Source: Chiridota heheva
Lineage: Eukaryota > Echinodermata > Holothuroidea > Apodida > Chiridotidae
Assembly: GCA_020152595.1 (NCBI GenBank)
Contig: JAIGNY010001834.1
Coordinates: forward strand, 625,001-689,000
Length of the DNA stretch: 64,000 nucleotides
Direction of reading: 5' to 3'
Shown here one piece after another: positions 1-8,747 of the stretch. Each line of letters begins with the position of its first letter. The stretch's first letter is position 1. Under the pieces are notes generated by a model. It searched no databases. It worked only from the letters and a program-made list of their open reading frames with translations, and was not told where the DNA came from. A program made the position numbers and the translations under genes.

Positions 1-390
1 AGTCCTCCGTCATACCAGGTTAATTGGGTAACGCTACATTTCCTTTCAATATCATCATTTAGCCATTTGTTGGGACACGAAGAAACTATTTGATAATATG
101 TTGGAAATTCCACGATGTTTGAGTTGATACATTGCATGTAAGGAATCAGCTTTTTTATAGAGGGCTCTACCTCCACAGATCTGTTGCAAATCGTGTTGTA
201 CTCAACAGCATCATAACAACAATCTTTGAAAATGACACAGTATGGATGACATGAGCAAAGTGAGGAGGTTTTCACGGGCTTGCTGCAGTTGATTGGGTAC
301 GAAGGATCCATGCATGAATAACGAAAATGGCAATACTCCAACAGTGTTGAATTTGTTGTCAAATTAATTTCTGGCACCTGTGCAGTTTTG
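1..390 (-). CDS. Exon 2 (partial) of a secreted or receptor protein with an SMB-like Cys motif
   Basis: An open reading frame runs on the minus strand from an acceptor (TTTCAG, ending at 391) to the window edge, about 130 codons without a stop. It is Cys-rich. The core CSCHPYCVIFKDCCYD fits the somatomedin-B pattern C-x-C-x3-C-x3-F-x-DCC-x-D. It is followed by NTIC, MQC, SSCPNKW and RKCSV. The spacing and the CPNKW-type motif recall the extracellular region of Methuselah-like/secretin-like GPCRs of marine invertebrates, which is a family-level inference. The exon starts in phase 2 and fits the phase-2 donor of the signal-peptide exon at 1014-1129. The rest of the gene, including any transmembrane domain, lies left of the window. 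It could instead be a secreted SMB-domain protein. Confidence 0.7.
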
Positions 391-1013
391 CTGAAATTGA
401 GTGTTTTGTGAAGTTTCTCTAAATAAGAAAAAACGATATATTGATCAAAATGAAGCAACAGGGTTGGAAATGGTTTGGTCAACGAATGGACATGACATAT
501 GCCAATGCAAGTAATATGGTATATACTACTCATATGATAAACTTGAAAGCAACTCATATTATGTTTTATAATTGCTGCATAGCAAAGTATAGGTTCGTGT
601 ATATCCGAGTCAAGGAACTTTTACTGCCATTAAGTTACCCTACCTCTATTTCGATGTCATTGTGCAAAACAAAATTAAGCTAATGCCAGACCTAATGAAA
701 AGTTCACGTTCTATACGATCTAAGATACAAAGTTATATCTCAAGGACAACATTTTACTTCTAACCAAAGTTACCAAAGATTGAAAAAACAAAAACGTTTG
801 CTTGATTCTAAGAAGGCTAGGTTTGCATATGAACATTGCAATACAGTAATGTAACCTAATTATATTTCACTAAAATTCAGTCAATTTTGTAAAACATATT
901 TAGACGACAATGGTAAGAAAGCTTAAATATTGAATACACTATACAATTACCACCCTGTAGAGTTTTTTTTAGGATTGATAATATTGTTGATTTTAAATGA
1001 CATTAATTTATAC

Positions 1014-1129
1014 GTACGTGTCTTGACGTTATCGACATTTTCTCCAGAAGCGTTACTCCTATAAGCTGTTTGGAAGCAGATAACAATAAACAAAGCAAAA
1101 CATGTAAGTTCTTGTAGTCTTAAAAACAT
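1014..1129 (-). CDS. Exon 1 with signal peptide, same gene as the exon at 1-390
   Basis: ATG at 1129 opens a peptide starting MFLRLQELTCFALFIVICF, a clear signal peptide: short basic n-region, ~12-residue hydrophobic core, then a polar stretch TAYRSNASG suited to cleavage. The frame runs to a donor CGTAC|GTATAA at 1014 (phase 2), which joins in frame to the phase-2 acceptor before 390 across a ~620-bp intron. A second donor, ACAC|GTACGT at 1018, is stronger in consensus but out of phase with that acceptor. After the donor the open frame continues only into AT-rich, low-complexity residues, as expected for intron. Confidence 0.65.
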
Positions 1130-2460
1130 TTTCGGTTAGCTGTTAATAACATAAGTGTTTACTAAATGGATAATTTCGCACTCAACGCGGAAAATAACAG
1201 CTGAGATATGACCGAAGTGATTCTCTGTTCAAGCCTTCAAGTGATTCTTTGATTGATCTTCTACGTTGTTAGTTTTCCAATTTTCCTCTGAGAATAACAA
1301 AATGTGTTTTAAATATAATTTCTTACAACTGCACATGTAGGTGTAAACACATGACGTTCAATAACAATGAATACATAGAAACAGACAGGTTTATTACACC
1401 ACTTCCATAGTAGGTCGAATGAGACCAGCGAATTGAAAGATAGCAATTACATATCCTTAGTAGGCAATTTAATTAGTATTTTGTAATATGCGTATTTCTC
1501 CTAGTCAATAATGATAACAACCATTTACAAGTATACAGTACGAATATTTCCACGAATATGGCAATTAAAGATAGTATTCCAATTCTATTTTGGGCTTCCG
1601 CTTGAAGTATTAGTTGTAATTCTTGGTAGTTATGATAATTTCCAACATTTGTGTAATCATCATTAGCTCGCAATCTTTTCAAAATATTACTCAAAAATAT
1701 ATTTCAAGATGATCCAGTTCGTATCTATGTCATTTTTTCCTGAACAACCAGAAGAAACCAAAACATAAATTTCTTTAAAATATTTGTTGAACTTATACCC
1801 TTTTCCTTAATAAATTCAAAGGCATATATTGTAAGCTCTTTGGAAAGTAGAAGCAGAAGCGAAAATAAGAGGTTAACTAGTCTTCAGGCAACGTGCAAAA
1901 TGAAGGAAAAGTTTGTATAATTTAGCTTATTGAAATTCAAGCAGAAGAACTCCTAATATAATTCTGGAAGCTTTGGACCACATGTAATGCAACCAAAGAG
2001 CTACCACACACCGTACACTTCTCTCTGCGGGAATACTCACCCGAGGGTCAAATGTCAGTGGCCTGTATGTTTTTCTTGTATCACTAATCTACAAGTATAT
2101 TTCCTCTTATCACTAAGAACTGCGAAAATAAATTTGAATTATAAACACATACAACTGTTTGAAACCGTCCTTTTGAAACCTGAAAACGAACACTATTGGA
2201 AAGAAATAAGTAAAGAGAGAGGAGGGATTCTTATTAAAATGTAATTGTGTTGGTGGGTATGTTCAAAAAAATATAAATAATTCGTTTCACGGAAATAGGA
2301 AATTTAAGAAAAATGACCTATACCGAGTTTTACTGAAATGTAATTGGGTGTGTGGATATTTTGAAGAAAATATAATAGGATTTGAGGATAAAGGAAATTG
2401 AGAAAAATATCAATACCGAGTTTCACAAAAACGTAATTTAGATATGTTTAAAGAATTTTA
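1130..2460. other. Presumed 5' flank/intergenic; no supported gene
   Basis: AT-rich sequence. A minus-strand open frame at 1473-1694 ends with a hydrophobic stretch (IGILSLIAIFVEIFVLYTC) resembling one membrane span. It has no homology I recognise, no convincing splice sites and compositional bias typical of chance, so I do not call it a gene. Nothing else stands out. Confidence 0.3.
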
Positions 2461-3056
2461 ATCAGTTCGGTTTTTACCACCGATCGGGGGACTCAATAAG
2501 TCCACGATCGGGAAACTCAAACATGCGTACTGAGCTTACAGTGATATATAGAAGCCGCCCTTTTTATTGTGGAGTTTCAGTCATAGACGCTTATCAGTCG
2601 TTTCATTGAAGATTTGTAACAAAGTTTGCTTTGTTTATGTTCAATTTCGCGAAAATAGAACAACTTTGTTACTATCACGCAGGTAGTTTTAAATATTTTT
2701 CACAAATTCCCAAGTTATTTCTCGTAATTTCATCAAACCTTTTTTAAAGCGTGACTGCCTAACCGTAACACATAATAAGAATTCATCACTTTTCTTTACA
2801 TTTTTCGAAAATCGCACGGTGAATTTCAAAAGTGCACGGTGAAAAGATAATTCATATGCCATGATTTCAAATCGTAAAGAAAAATTTGAGCCCTTTGCAG
2901 TGGTTGACTTCTTCGCGCTCGAAGCACTCTGATTCTTATGTTATTTCTCTACAAAATTTGAATTTGGATAGATGCATTGTGGGATACTTCTGAAAGGATT
3001 CCCTAATTGAGTGAATAAAACCAATTCTCCCGATCGGTGGTACGAACCGGACTGAT
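2461..3056. mobile_element. MITE-like element with 31-bp terminal inverted repeats
   Basis: The left end (2461-2491, starting ATCAGTTCGG) and the reverse complement of the right end (3026-3056, starting ATCAGTCCGG) match at 27 of 31 positions and share the core ACCACCGATCGGG. The 596-bp interior has no long open frame. Flanks are TTTTA on the left and AATTG on the right, so the target-site duplication is not clear and the superfamily cannot be assigned. A partial repeat of the terminal motif (CACGATCGGGAAACTCA) lies just inside the left end. Probably a non-autonomous DNA transposon. Confidence 0.65.
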
Positions 3057-4986
3057 AATTGGATTCACGGAAATAGGATGGGGAATTGAGGAAAATGATC
3101 TAAACATATAAAGGGCGAAATAAACAAATGCTAACAGGTACGTCGAAGAGATCGATGGAAAATATTATTAAAATACGCGCAGGTTGGTTGATTTGGATTG
3201 TATTTAGAGATGTCTACAGTTTTCAAACAACCGGTTGTGAAGCACTGGTTGGAGGCCCACCGGAAATCGACCAAATCAGTTACCAAAGATGTAATAGTCA
3301 TTTAGGTATCACGAAACTAATTCAATGTATTAATCCTTTGGGTCAATATGAGAACGGGCCCTAGTGACCCAGTGACATAAAAGTGACCTTTAAAAAGATT
3401 ACTATCTGCAATAGTCAAACAGTGTTATTTACAACCTTTTAACTTCTGGACTAAAAAGACAAAGACGAAAATTATTTTTGACGACAAAATTGATACTACC
3501 TTCATCAAAAAGGTATCAATTACTTAGTCTTTGTAAAACGCCACAAAAATTCCGGAAAATGCCCCTTTCTGGTATTAAAATGATCCCAAATGTAATGGTT
3601 TTCATAGGTTTCAATCATGGCTAATTAGGGAAGTAAGCGAGCGGAGTCAGTAAGCGGGAATTTCAGTGCATTCCTATCACGCGGGGAGGGCCATTAGCTG
3701 GCATGATCTTCTCGGGTAAAAGCAAAACAAAACGTTCACCAGTCAGTGTAATTGATCATTTATTCCTATTTTGCATGCAATATATATACAAATCAGTAAA
3801 AATGTATTCAAATACCCATAAATACCCATAAATATTTTCTTCCGTTTCTCAAGGGGAATTTGTTTTCACTCACATGGGTCAGGGCCGTTGAGTTTGCTTA
3901 GTTCTTGAAAGATACTTTAGGTTTCTAGACAGATCACTTTTATGCCTGCTCTATATATCATTTTAAACCGATTTTAGCCGAACGATTCATTCAGTACTTG
4001 ACCAATCAACTGCGACTGGAATTTTCTCTTTGTCACTAACCAATCAGCTGCAAATGCTGGAAACAAGCTTTGCAAAAAGAAGGCGCGCGCGTATTACCTT
4101 CATGTTTAACGCACGTATAAATAAGTGATGTTAGTGATTTTTGCTACTATGACTGTATGATGATTTTTAGTAAATTTTAAAGCGATTTAGGTAATGTTGC
4201 CTCTAAACGATAATGTACCTTGGAAACCATGCGCAGAGAATGCTTTTGTTGAGTTACTGGTGAGATTGCTTACTGTTTACAAAAATATCAACAGTAAACA
4301 TGAAGACAATACAATATAAGATACCAGGCGCTTTTAATTAGAGCGTTATGGGTGTGTTCACAACACATCTGTTTATTAAACAGTTAAACAAATTTTTCGC
4401 TACGCAAATGCCGGTTTCGTCAATCTCGTTTTTTTCTTCAAATATTTTCTTTGTCAAACATATAGAAATTGGGCGTCAACAATATTTTTGAGACACAACA
4501 TTCGAGATTAAAACATATACTGCCAGTTAATACATGAACGAAGGTTTTGATTGACAACAAAATTACTATTACAAAACAACACTGTGTAACAACTGTTTTT
4601 ATATTCAAGACATTCCGTTTACATATTACAGGCATGAAATAGAAACAGTTCTCAATCAATACATTTTCGGAAACAGACCAAAACAGAAATCAATCGCTAT
4701 AGCTATCATGTTTCTGAATAACATTTGTGTAAAGACAAAAACTACCCATCAACAAATGCCGAAAAAGGCGTTTATTTATTCATATTAGCATATGGATAGA
4801 CCTGGGCACTGAAAACTCTGGTGCAGTTTGGTGATAAAGGTAGTTTACAATGTTTTAAGGAATAGATCAAAACGATAGAAGCGTGCACTAATGGTAATTT
4901 GGGTCAAGTGAAGGTAAGTTGCGTATTTTAGCATCAATTTTTAATACCAAAAAAAATCATTCTTACGGTTATATAAAGTTGTACAA
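3057..4986. other. Non-coding; degenerate dispersed repeats
   Basis: No supportable coding exon. A stretch at ~4000-4260 (AACCAATCAGCTGC, then GCGCGCGCGTATTACC, then TTGCTACTATGA) recurs in degenerate form near 9820-9930, 50620-50700 and 59740-59860, so it looks like an old interspersed element. The rest is AT-rich with short direct repeats (AATACCCATAAATACCC near 3810). Confidence 0.4.
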
Positions 4987-4993
4987 ATGAGAC

Positions 4994-4994
4994 C

Positions 4995-5033
<39 letters not shown>

Positions 5034-5157
5034 CAGTAGCAGTAGCAGTAGCAGTAGCAGTAGCAGTAGCAGTAGCAGTAGCAGTAGCAGTAGCAGTAGC
5101 AGTAGCAGTAGCAGTAGCAGTAGCAGTAGCAGTAGCAGTAGCAGTAGCAGTAGCAGT

Positions 5158-5204
<47 letters not shown>

Positions 5205-5211
5205 TAGTAGT
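4994..5211. repeat. AGT/AGC microsatellite with hexanucleotide structure
   Basis: About 218 bp of AGY triplets: an AGT block, then a long alternating AGTAGC block (4 of every 6 bases identical, two-triplet phase), then an AGC block, then AGT again. It translates as poly-Ser on the plus strand and Tyr/Cys on the minus strand. Both are artefacts. It directly abuts the palindrome at 5215. Confidence 0.97.
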
Positions 5212-5214
5212 AAG

Positions 5215-5335
5215 AGGAGCCTATACAGGTAGTGCCCAATCAGGAGCCAGTATTCCTAATTTCTCATGAATATTCACGGGGTGCAAATTAGGTGGAATAT
5301 TGGCTCCTGATTGGTCACTACCTATATAGGCTCCT
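5215..5335. promoter_or_regulatory. 121-bp palindrome with CCAAT and TATA motifs on both arms
   Basis: The left arm (5215-5256) and right arm (5294-5335) are inverted repeats with about 39 of 42 positions matching. Pairing extends inward through CCTAATTT/AAATTAGG. Each arm, read outward, has TGATTGG (inverted CCAAT) and then a TATA-like box (CCTATATAGG right, CCTGTATAGG left) ~15 bp further out. The central loop holds CATGAATATTCA and GTGCAAATTA, which resemble octamer-type elements. This arrangement is that of divergent H2A/H2B-type promoters (established for metazoan histone clusters); applying it here is inference. It could simply be a palindromic MITE. Confidence 0.5.
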
Positions 5336-5411
5336 CGTGATTTACCACACGACCGAAGGTCGTCAAATCTATTGAAGGAAAGGGAATAAACACAATGTCT
5401 TAACTCAATTT

Positions 5412-5449
5412 TGTTCTTTCTTATATTTGTGGTGGCTCTTTTAAGAGCC
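5412..5449 (-). terminator. Histone-type 3' end: stem-loop plus HDE (copy A)
   Basis: On the minus strand, CAAAGGCTCTTAAAAGAGCC forms a 6-bp stem with a 4-nt loop (5434-5449). It is followed by ACCACA and, about 12 nt further on, a purine-rich AAGAAAGAAC (5412-5421). This is the metazoan replication-dependent histone mRNA 3' processing signal (SLBP stem-loop and U7-pairing downstream element). It starts 25 nt after the stop codon of the ORF at 5475-5825, as in real histone genes. Confidence 0.85.
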
Positions 5450-5474
5450 TTTGGGTTCTTGATCAATCGATCTG

Positions 5475-5825
5475 CTACCGCCCTCCTCCTGTGGCTCTCT
5501 GCTGTCCTTCCCCGATGGCTCCCTGGTGTTCACCCTTGTCGGTAACTTTCTTTGATTCTGCAGGGGTCTCGTGTTCTTTTGCCATCTTGAAAGCAGCAAC
5601 GTAAAAGGCCCATATGCCGCCCCAGCAGTTTGACACGTCTTGGTAAGCATGGACAATGGCTGTCGTGATTACATTGCCTTCTGCAGGATGAAACTCGTCT
5701 TTGAATGGTGTTAAACAATTGCATCTGTTTTCGAGGTGTTCTGTAACTTTATCGTAGTCGATATGTCCAGAGCTCCATTTTCTCAAAAGTTCAAACATTA
5801 CTTTGGCTAAGACTTCCCACCCCAT
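5475..5825 (-). CDS. Bcl-2-family-like ORF ending in a histone-type 3' UTR
   Basis: A 116-residue ORF from ATG at 5825. In-frame codons continue upstream, but they lie in the shared leader and a GA microsatellite, so 5825 is the preferred start. The segment VSNCWGGIWAFYVAAFKMA resembles a Bcl-2 BH1 helix pair (family pattern NWGRIVAFF.F...), preceded by amphipathic helices and an F-containing helix at the right distance. It is shorter than cellular Bcl-2 proteins, has no C-terminal membrane anchor, and ends in a polar Gly/Arg tail. I see no convincing BH3. The 3' UTR is a bare histone stem-loop and the 5' leader is shared with the ORF at 7572-8032. Bcl-2-like proteins regulate apoptosis and occur in hosts and DNA viruses; the assignment is tentative. 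Confidence 0.45.
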   Translation of the reverse strand: MGWEVLAKVMFELLRKWSSGHIDYDKVTEHLENRCNCLTPFKDEFHPAEGNVITTAIVHAYQDVSNCWGGIWAFYVAAFKMAKEHETPAESKKVTDKGEHQGAIGEGQQRATGGGR

Positions 5826-5876
5826 GTTGAGGATGTGTTCGCTCTGAAACTCAAAATGAAAAGAACGAGAGAGAGA

Positions 5877-6130
5877 GAGAGAGTTGAACACACAATTACA
5901 ATGACGGGGTCGTCGCCTGCGTAACACGGTTATGATTGTACAAATGCTATCACGAAACGCTTAATACGACCCGGACGAGAACACAGGTACGACGTACGAA
6001 CAGACACAACATCGACAACCAAGTCAATGTCCATGGCCTTTGATAACCAGTTGTGGTGCACTGGCGTGTCCACCCACCCCAGGATTAAACCCGGGGCCTC
6101 GTGGTCTGTAGACAGGTATGATCACCGCTA
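5877..6130 (-). promoter_or_regulatory. Shared ~253-bp 5' leader, copy A, with tRNA-like 5' end
   Basis: Nearly identical to 8079-8331 (roughly 90% by eye). Read on the minus strand it starts TAGCGGTGATCATACC and has the B-box-like GGGTTTAATCC (GGTTCAATCC in copy B) inside a CCCCGG/TGGGG arm, so its 5' ~80 nt resemble a tRNA or tRNA-derived SINE head. It runs on through a well conserved CGTACGTCGTACCTGTG segment to about 50 nt before the ORF start at 5825. Either a common leader exon of a gene family or two insertions of one SINE. Confidence 0.6.
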
Positions 6131-6164
6131 CACCACAGTAGGTAGATAAAAAGTCAAGTATGCT

Positions 6165-6192
6165 CTATTTATGCTTGTTGGTTTGACTAATC
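6165..6192 (-). promoter_or_regulatory. Candidate core promoter of the Bcl-2-like ORF
   Basis: Minus strand ATAAATAG (6165-6172) is a good TATA box, 35 bp upstream of the point (6130) where homology between the two leader copies begins, the distance expected for a start site. A degenerate CCAAT-like CTAATCAG lies at 6185-6192. Placement rests on the leader comparison. Confidence 0.4.
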
Positions 6193-6279
6193 AGAAGCCA
6201 GAAAAGTATGATGCCATTTTATTTGGAAGCGCTCTTTTGTTTTGATAAAATAAAAAATAATTTAAAAATAATAGTAAAT

Positions 6280-7275
6280 AGAAATGACATGGAAAGGTTT
6301 AAGTGCACCAATGTTTAAGACACCAGTTGGAGTGCGGCAAGGATGTCCTCTCTCGCCAACTATTTTCAACCTTTACACAGAGGCAATGATGCGTGAATGG
6401 ACTCGGGCAACTGAACATCTTGTACCTCCAGATGTTGAAGGCTTCACTACCAATGAACTACGATATGCAGATGATATTGCACTCCTGGCACTAAGTGCTA
6501 ACGATGCAGAAATCCAGCTACAGTCGCTTGGTGTCATTGCTTCGCAATATGGTCTCCAACTACACCCTGATAAAACTGAGTACATGGTAATACAGCCCAC
6601 ACTGGATAACCTTTCAATTTCATACAATGGTACTGCTATCAAACGTGTCACTTCATTCCGCTACCTTGGCTAAGTCTTGTCCTACAACACTGATGATTCT
6701 GCAGAAATACGAAGCCGCATTGCAATGGCAAAGCAGAGCATTAACCAAAGTAGTTACATAAAATCCACTCACATTGACTTAGAGGTGAAGATGCTTCTCA
6801 TTAAGTCCCTTGTCATGGCCAGACTTACATATGGTGCATTAAGCTGGGCAATGAAGAAAAATGACCTGGCAGCTCTTGATGCATTTGGTAGAACTATCTG
6901 GCGGCGCCTGCTTGGACTTACATGGTCTGACAAAATTTCCAATGACCACCTACAACATCTGATTGGAAATAGATGGCTTTTTTCATCTGACATAATCCTG
7001 GAGCAACAAGCTAAGTGGCATGGACATTGTGTACCTAAAGGCCTTGCCCCCATGATGTCAGGCCTTCCCTCTGGTACCAAAAGATATGCTGGGCGCCCTT
7101 GTGTCAGGTGGATGGATGGCCTGAAAAGTTGGAGTGGATTGTCTGCATCTGATCTGGCTACTGCAGGGTGGTCCAGAATTCTACTTCAAAAACTTCAGCC
7201 AGACACATCCTATTCAATGACCATGAGGAGTGCGTCAACGAGCCGCTAGGCTTATGGCGATTGATTGATTGAAAT
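6280..7275 (+). mobile_element. 5'-truncated non-LTR retrotransposon (RTE/BovB-like)
   Basis: Contains the 3' half of a reverse transcriptase ORF and a short 3' tail with GATT repeats (GATTGATTGATT at 7260). It is inserted between the leader of the minus-strand Bcl-2-like ORF and the 3' end of the charged ORF, in the opposite orientation to both. The 5' junction lies in an AT-rich stretch near 6244-6280. Clade assignment is by motif style only. Confidence 0.8.
6284..7249 (+). pseudogene. Reverse transcriptase C-terminal part, one in-frame stop
   Basis: The first segment (to 6670) carries the RT motif VGVRQGCPLSPTIFNLY and the catalytic box LRYADDIALLA, followed by GLQLHPDKTEYMVI of the next RT motif and FRYLG. 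A TAA at 6671-6673 interrupts the frame, which then resumes directly (VLSYNTDD). The rest covers the thumb/connector, with LLIKSLVMARLTYGALSWAM and WRRLLG, and a C-terminal GRPCVRWMDGLKSW typical of RTE-like elements. An intact element would add an upstream endonuclease domain, which is missing here. A single stop suggests fairly recent insertion. Confidence 0.85.
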
Positions 7276-7503
7276 AGAAAAATAATATTAAACAAAATAA
7301 TAAATACTTTTTTAGAATAAATAAATCAATCAATCAAATAATATTATAAAAAAAAAATTGAAAAAAAAATGAACAAGCATAAACGATAAGAACAAACATA
7401 CAATAAAACGATAAGAAAATTGACACATCAAACGATAAAACATGGACGTTACAAACCATTACAAAATATTAAAAACGTTGCGAAGGATGTCTTGAATCAT
7501 TTT

Positions 7504-7539
7504 CTCTTTCTTATACCTGTGGTGGCTCTAAAAAGAGCC
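7504..7539 (-). terminator. Histone-type 3' end: stem-loop plus HDE (copy B)
   Basis: Minus strand CAAAGGCTCTTTTTAGAGCC forms a perfect 6-bp stem with a 4-nt loop (7524-7539), followed by ACCACA and a downstream purine element AAGAAAGAG (7504-7512). It starts ~32 nt after the stop of the ORF at 7572. It matches the canonical histone signal more closely than copy A. The flanks (TTTGGGTT before, TATAAGAAAGA after) are shared with copy A. Confidence 0.88.
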
Positions 7540-7571
7540 TTTGGGTTTCTTTTTTCTTCTGGTAAGTCACA

Positions 7572-8032
7572 TCAGTATGGGATAGAAGGGGCACTTGCAG
7601 TACTGGTGTTGCGTCTGTGTCCGTACCGAACGGCTTGCCTCTGATTTTTTGGTCTTTGCTTGTTCTTTGGTCTTTGCATGTTCTTTGCTTCTTCTTTGGT
7701 CTTTTCTTGTTCTTCGTCCTCCTCCTCTAGTGCTGGCGGCCAGTCGTCAGCCACGATGAAGTCTTTGTCCGCTGCAGCTAGCACACGGACCCACTCGCCG
7801 TTAGACGAGCTCCTCGTCCTCCTCTATCTCTCTCTCTCTCTCTGTACCGTAGTCACTTTAAAGGACGGCTCGTCATCCTCGTTCCAATCGCTTGCAGAGT
7901 CTGTTGCTGAGCTCGGTGAGCTGGCTGTGTAACGTGCGATCATAGCGTCGAAGTCGAACTCTTCGCTTCTAGCCAGCCCTCTCTTTCCTCCATGTACACC
8001 TCTACCGTAACGTATTCGTATAGAGTAGCCAT
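7572..8032 (-). pseudogene. Charged ORF with shared leader and histone-type 3' end, frameshifted
   Basis: ATG at 8032 opens a 30-codon frame (MATLYEYVTVEVYMEE...) closed by TGA at 7940-7942. An overlapping frame carries an acidic Ser-rich stretch (YTASSPSSATDSASDWNEDD), and after a GA microsatellite (~7832-7846) a third frame carries a Glu/Lys/Arg-rich C-terminus (EEEDEEQEKTKEEAKN, then basic QRPKN repeats) to a stop at 7572. The product therefore appears broken by one small indel and by GA-repeat slippage, though splicing or programmed shifts are not excluded. No family recognised. Leader length (~300 nt) and stop-to-stem-loop distance match the Bcl-2-like unit, so the two genes look like modules of one kind with unrelated coding sequences. 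Confidence 0.5.
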
Positions 8033-8078
8033 GTTGTTTAGTTGTATGTAGATCTGAATGATCAAATGATTGAAAATT

Positions 8079-8331
8079 GAGAGAGTTGAACACACATTTA
8101 CAATGACGGGATCGTCGCCTGCGTATTCGGTTATGATAGTACAAATGCTATCACGATACGCTTAATACGACCCGGACGAGAACACAGGTACGACGTACGG
8201 ACAGACATAACATCGACAACCAAGTTAATGTCCACGGCCTTTGATAACCAGTTGTGGTGCACTGGCGTGTCTACCCACCCCAGGATTGAACCCGGGGCCT
8301 CGCGGTCTGTAGACAGGTATGATAACCGCTA
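8079..8331 (-). promoter_or_regulatory. Shared ~253-bp 5' leader, copy B
   Basis: Second copy of the module at 5877-6130, same strand and same position relative to the following ORF. Copy B keeps a better B-box (GGTTCAATCC). Homology stops abruptly at 8331 (CGCTA), as it does at 6130 in copy A, which fits a transcription start or an insertion boundary. Confidence 0.6.
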
Positions 8332-8355
8332 GATTGAAAATTATCAAAGTTAGTA

Positions 8356-8436
8356 CTTTTATTCTGTCTGCAAATAATACTCACCCTGCTATGATTGGTT
8401 AGACAGACACGTGGCTGTATACTTACCCCCAATTGG
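8356..8436 (-). promoter_or_regulatory. Candidate promoter of the charged ORF: TATA-like box, E-box, two CCAAT boxes
   Basis: On the minus strand, upstream of the leader: AATAAAAG (8356-8363), 25-32 bp from the leader start; AACCAAT at 8394-8400; CACGTG at 8408-8413; and AACCAAT at 8432-8438. Paired CCAAT boxes with a TATA-like element ~35 bp downstream are typical of histone-type cell-cycle promoters. Functional status is inferred. Confidence 0.4.
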
Positions 8437-8481
8437 TTCGTATCACGCCTGCCTGTTACAGACAGACACTTAACCTAGATA

Positions 8482-8664
8482 TCACGCTTGGCTGTCGTGC
8501 GGTAGTCGTCGAACTTCTACGGTAGCCTCTACGGTAGCCTCGAACTCTTTTTGAATGTCTTTAAATTCATTTTCCTCTTTTTTGAATATTTACACGAGGG
8601 TATTTACTTGCCCCAACCAACGAGGTGGAGTCAGACCACGAATTTGTACTCCTTCCGCCATCAT
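8482..8664 (-). pseudogene. Small minus-strand ORF with one in-frame stop
   Basis: Tandem ATGs at 8664 and 8661 start MAEGVQIRGLTPPRWLGQ. A TAA at 8590-8592 interrupts, and the same frame continues as a charged helix (KKEENEFKDIQKEFEATVE) to TGA at 8482. It lies 84 bp after the PC4-like ORF and ~150 bp before the next leader, giving a compact same-strand array. No family recognised. No histone stem-loop follows. Confidence 0.35.
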
Positions 8665-8747
8665 TATTTTTTCAAACTTTTTTTTCTTTCAATGCCAGAA
8701 AATAAGACGCAGCTTATATGGCATAATAATAATAATAACAAACATGT

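Noticed and set aside
4987..5239. Poly-Ser and Tyr/Cys open frames
   Set aside because: Pure translation of the AGY microsatellite; no flanking coding context.
5475..5927. Longer 150-codon start for the Bcl-2-like ORF
   Set aside because: The extra N-terminal codons lie in a GA microsatellite and the leader shared with the other gene, so they are probably 5' UTR.
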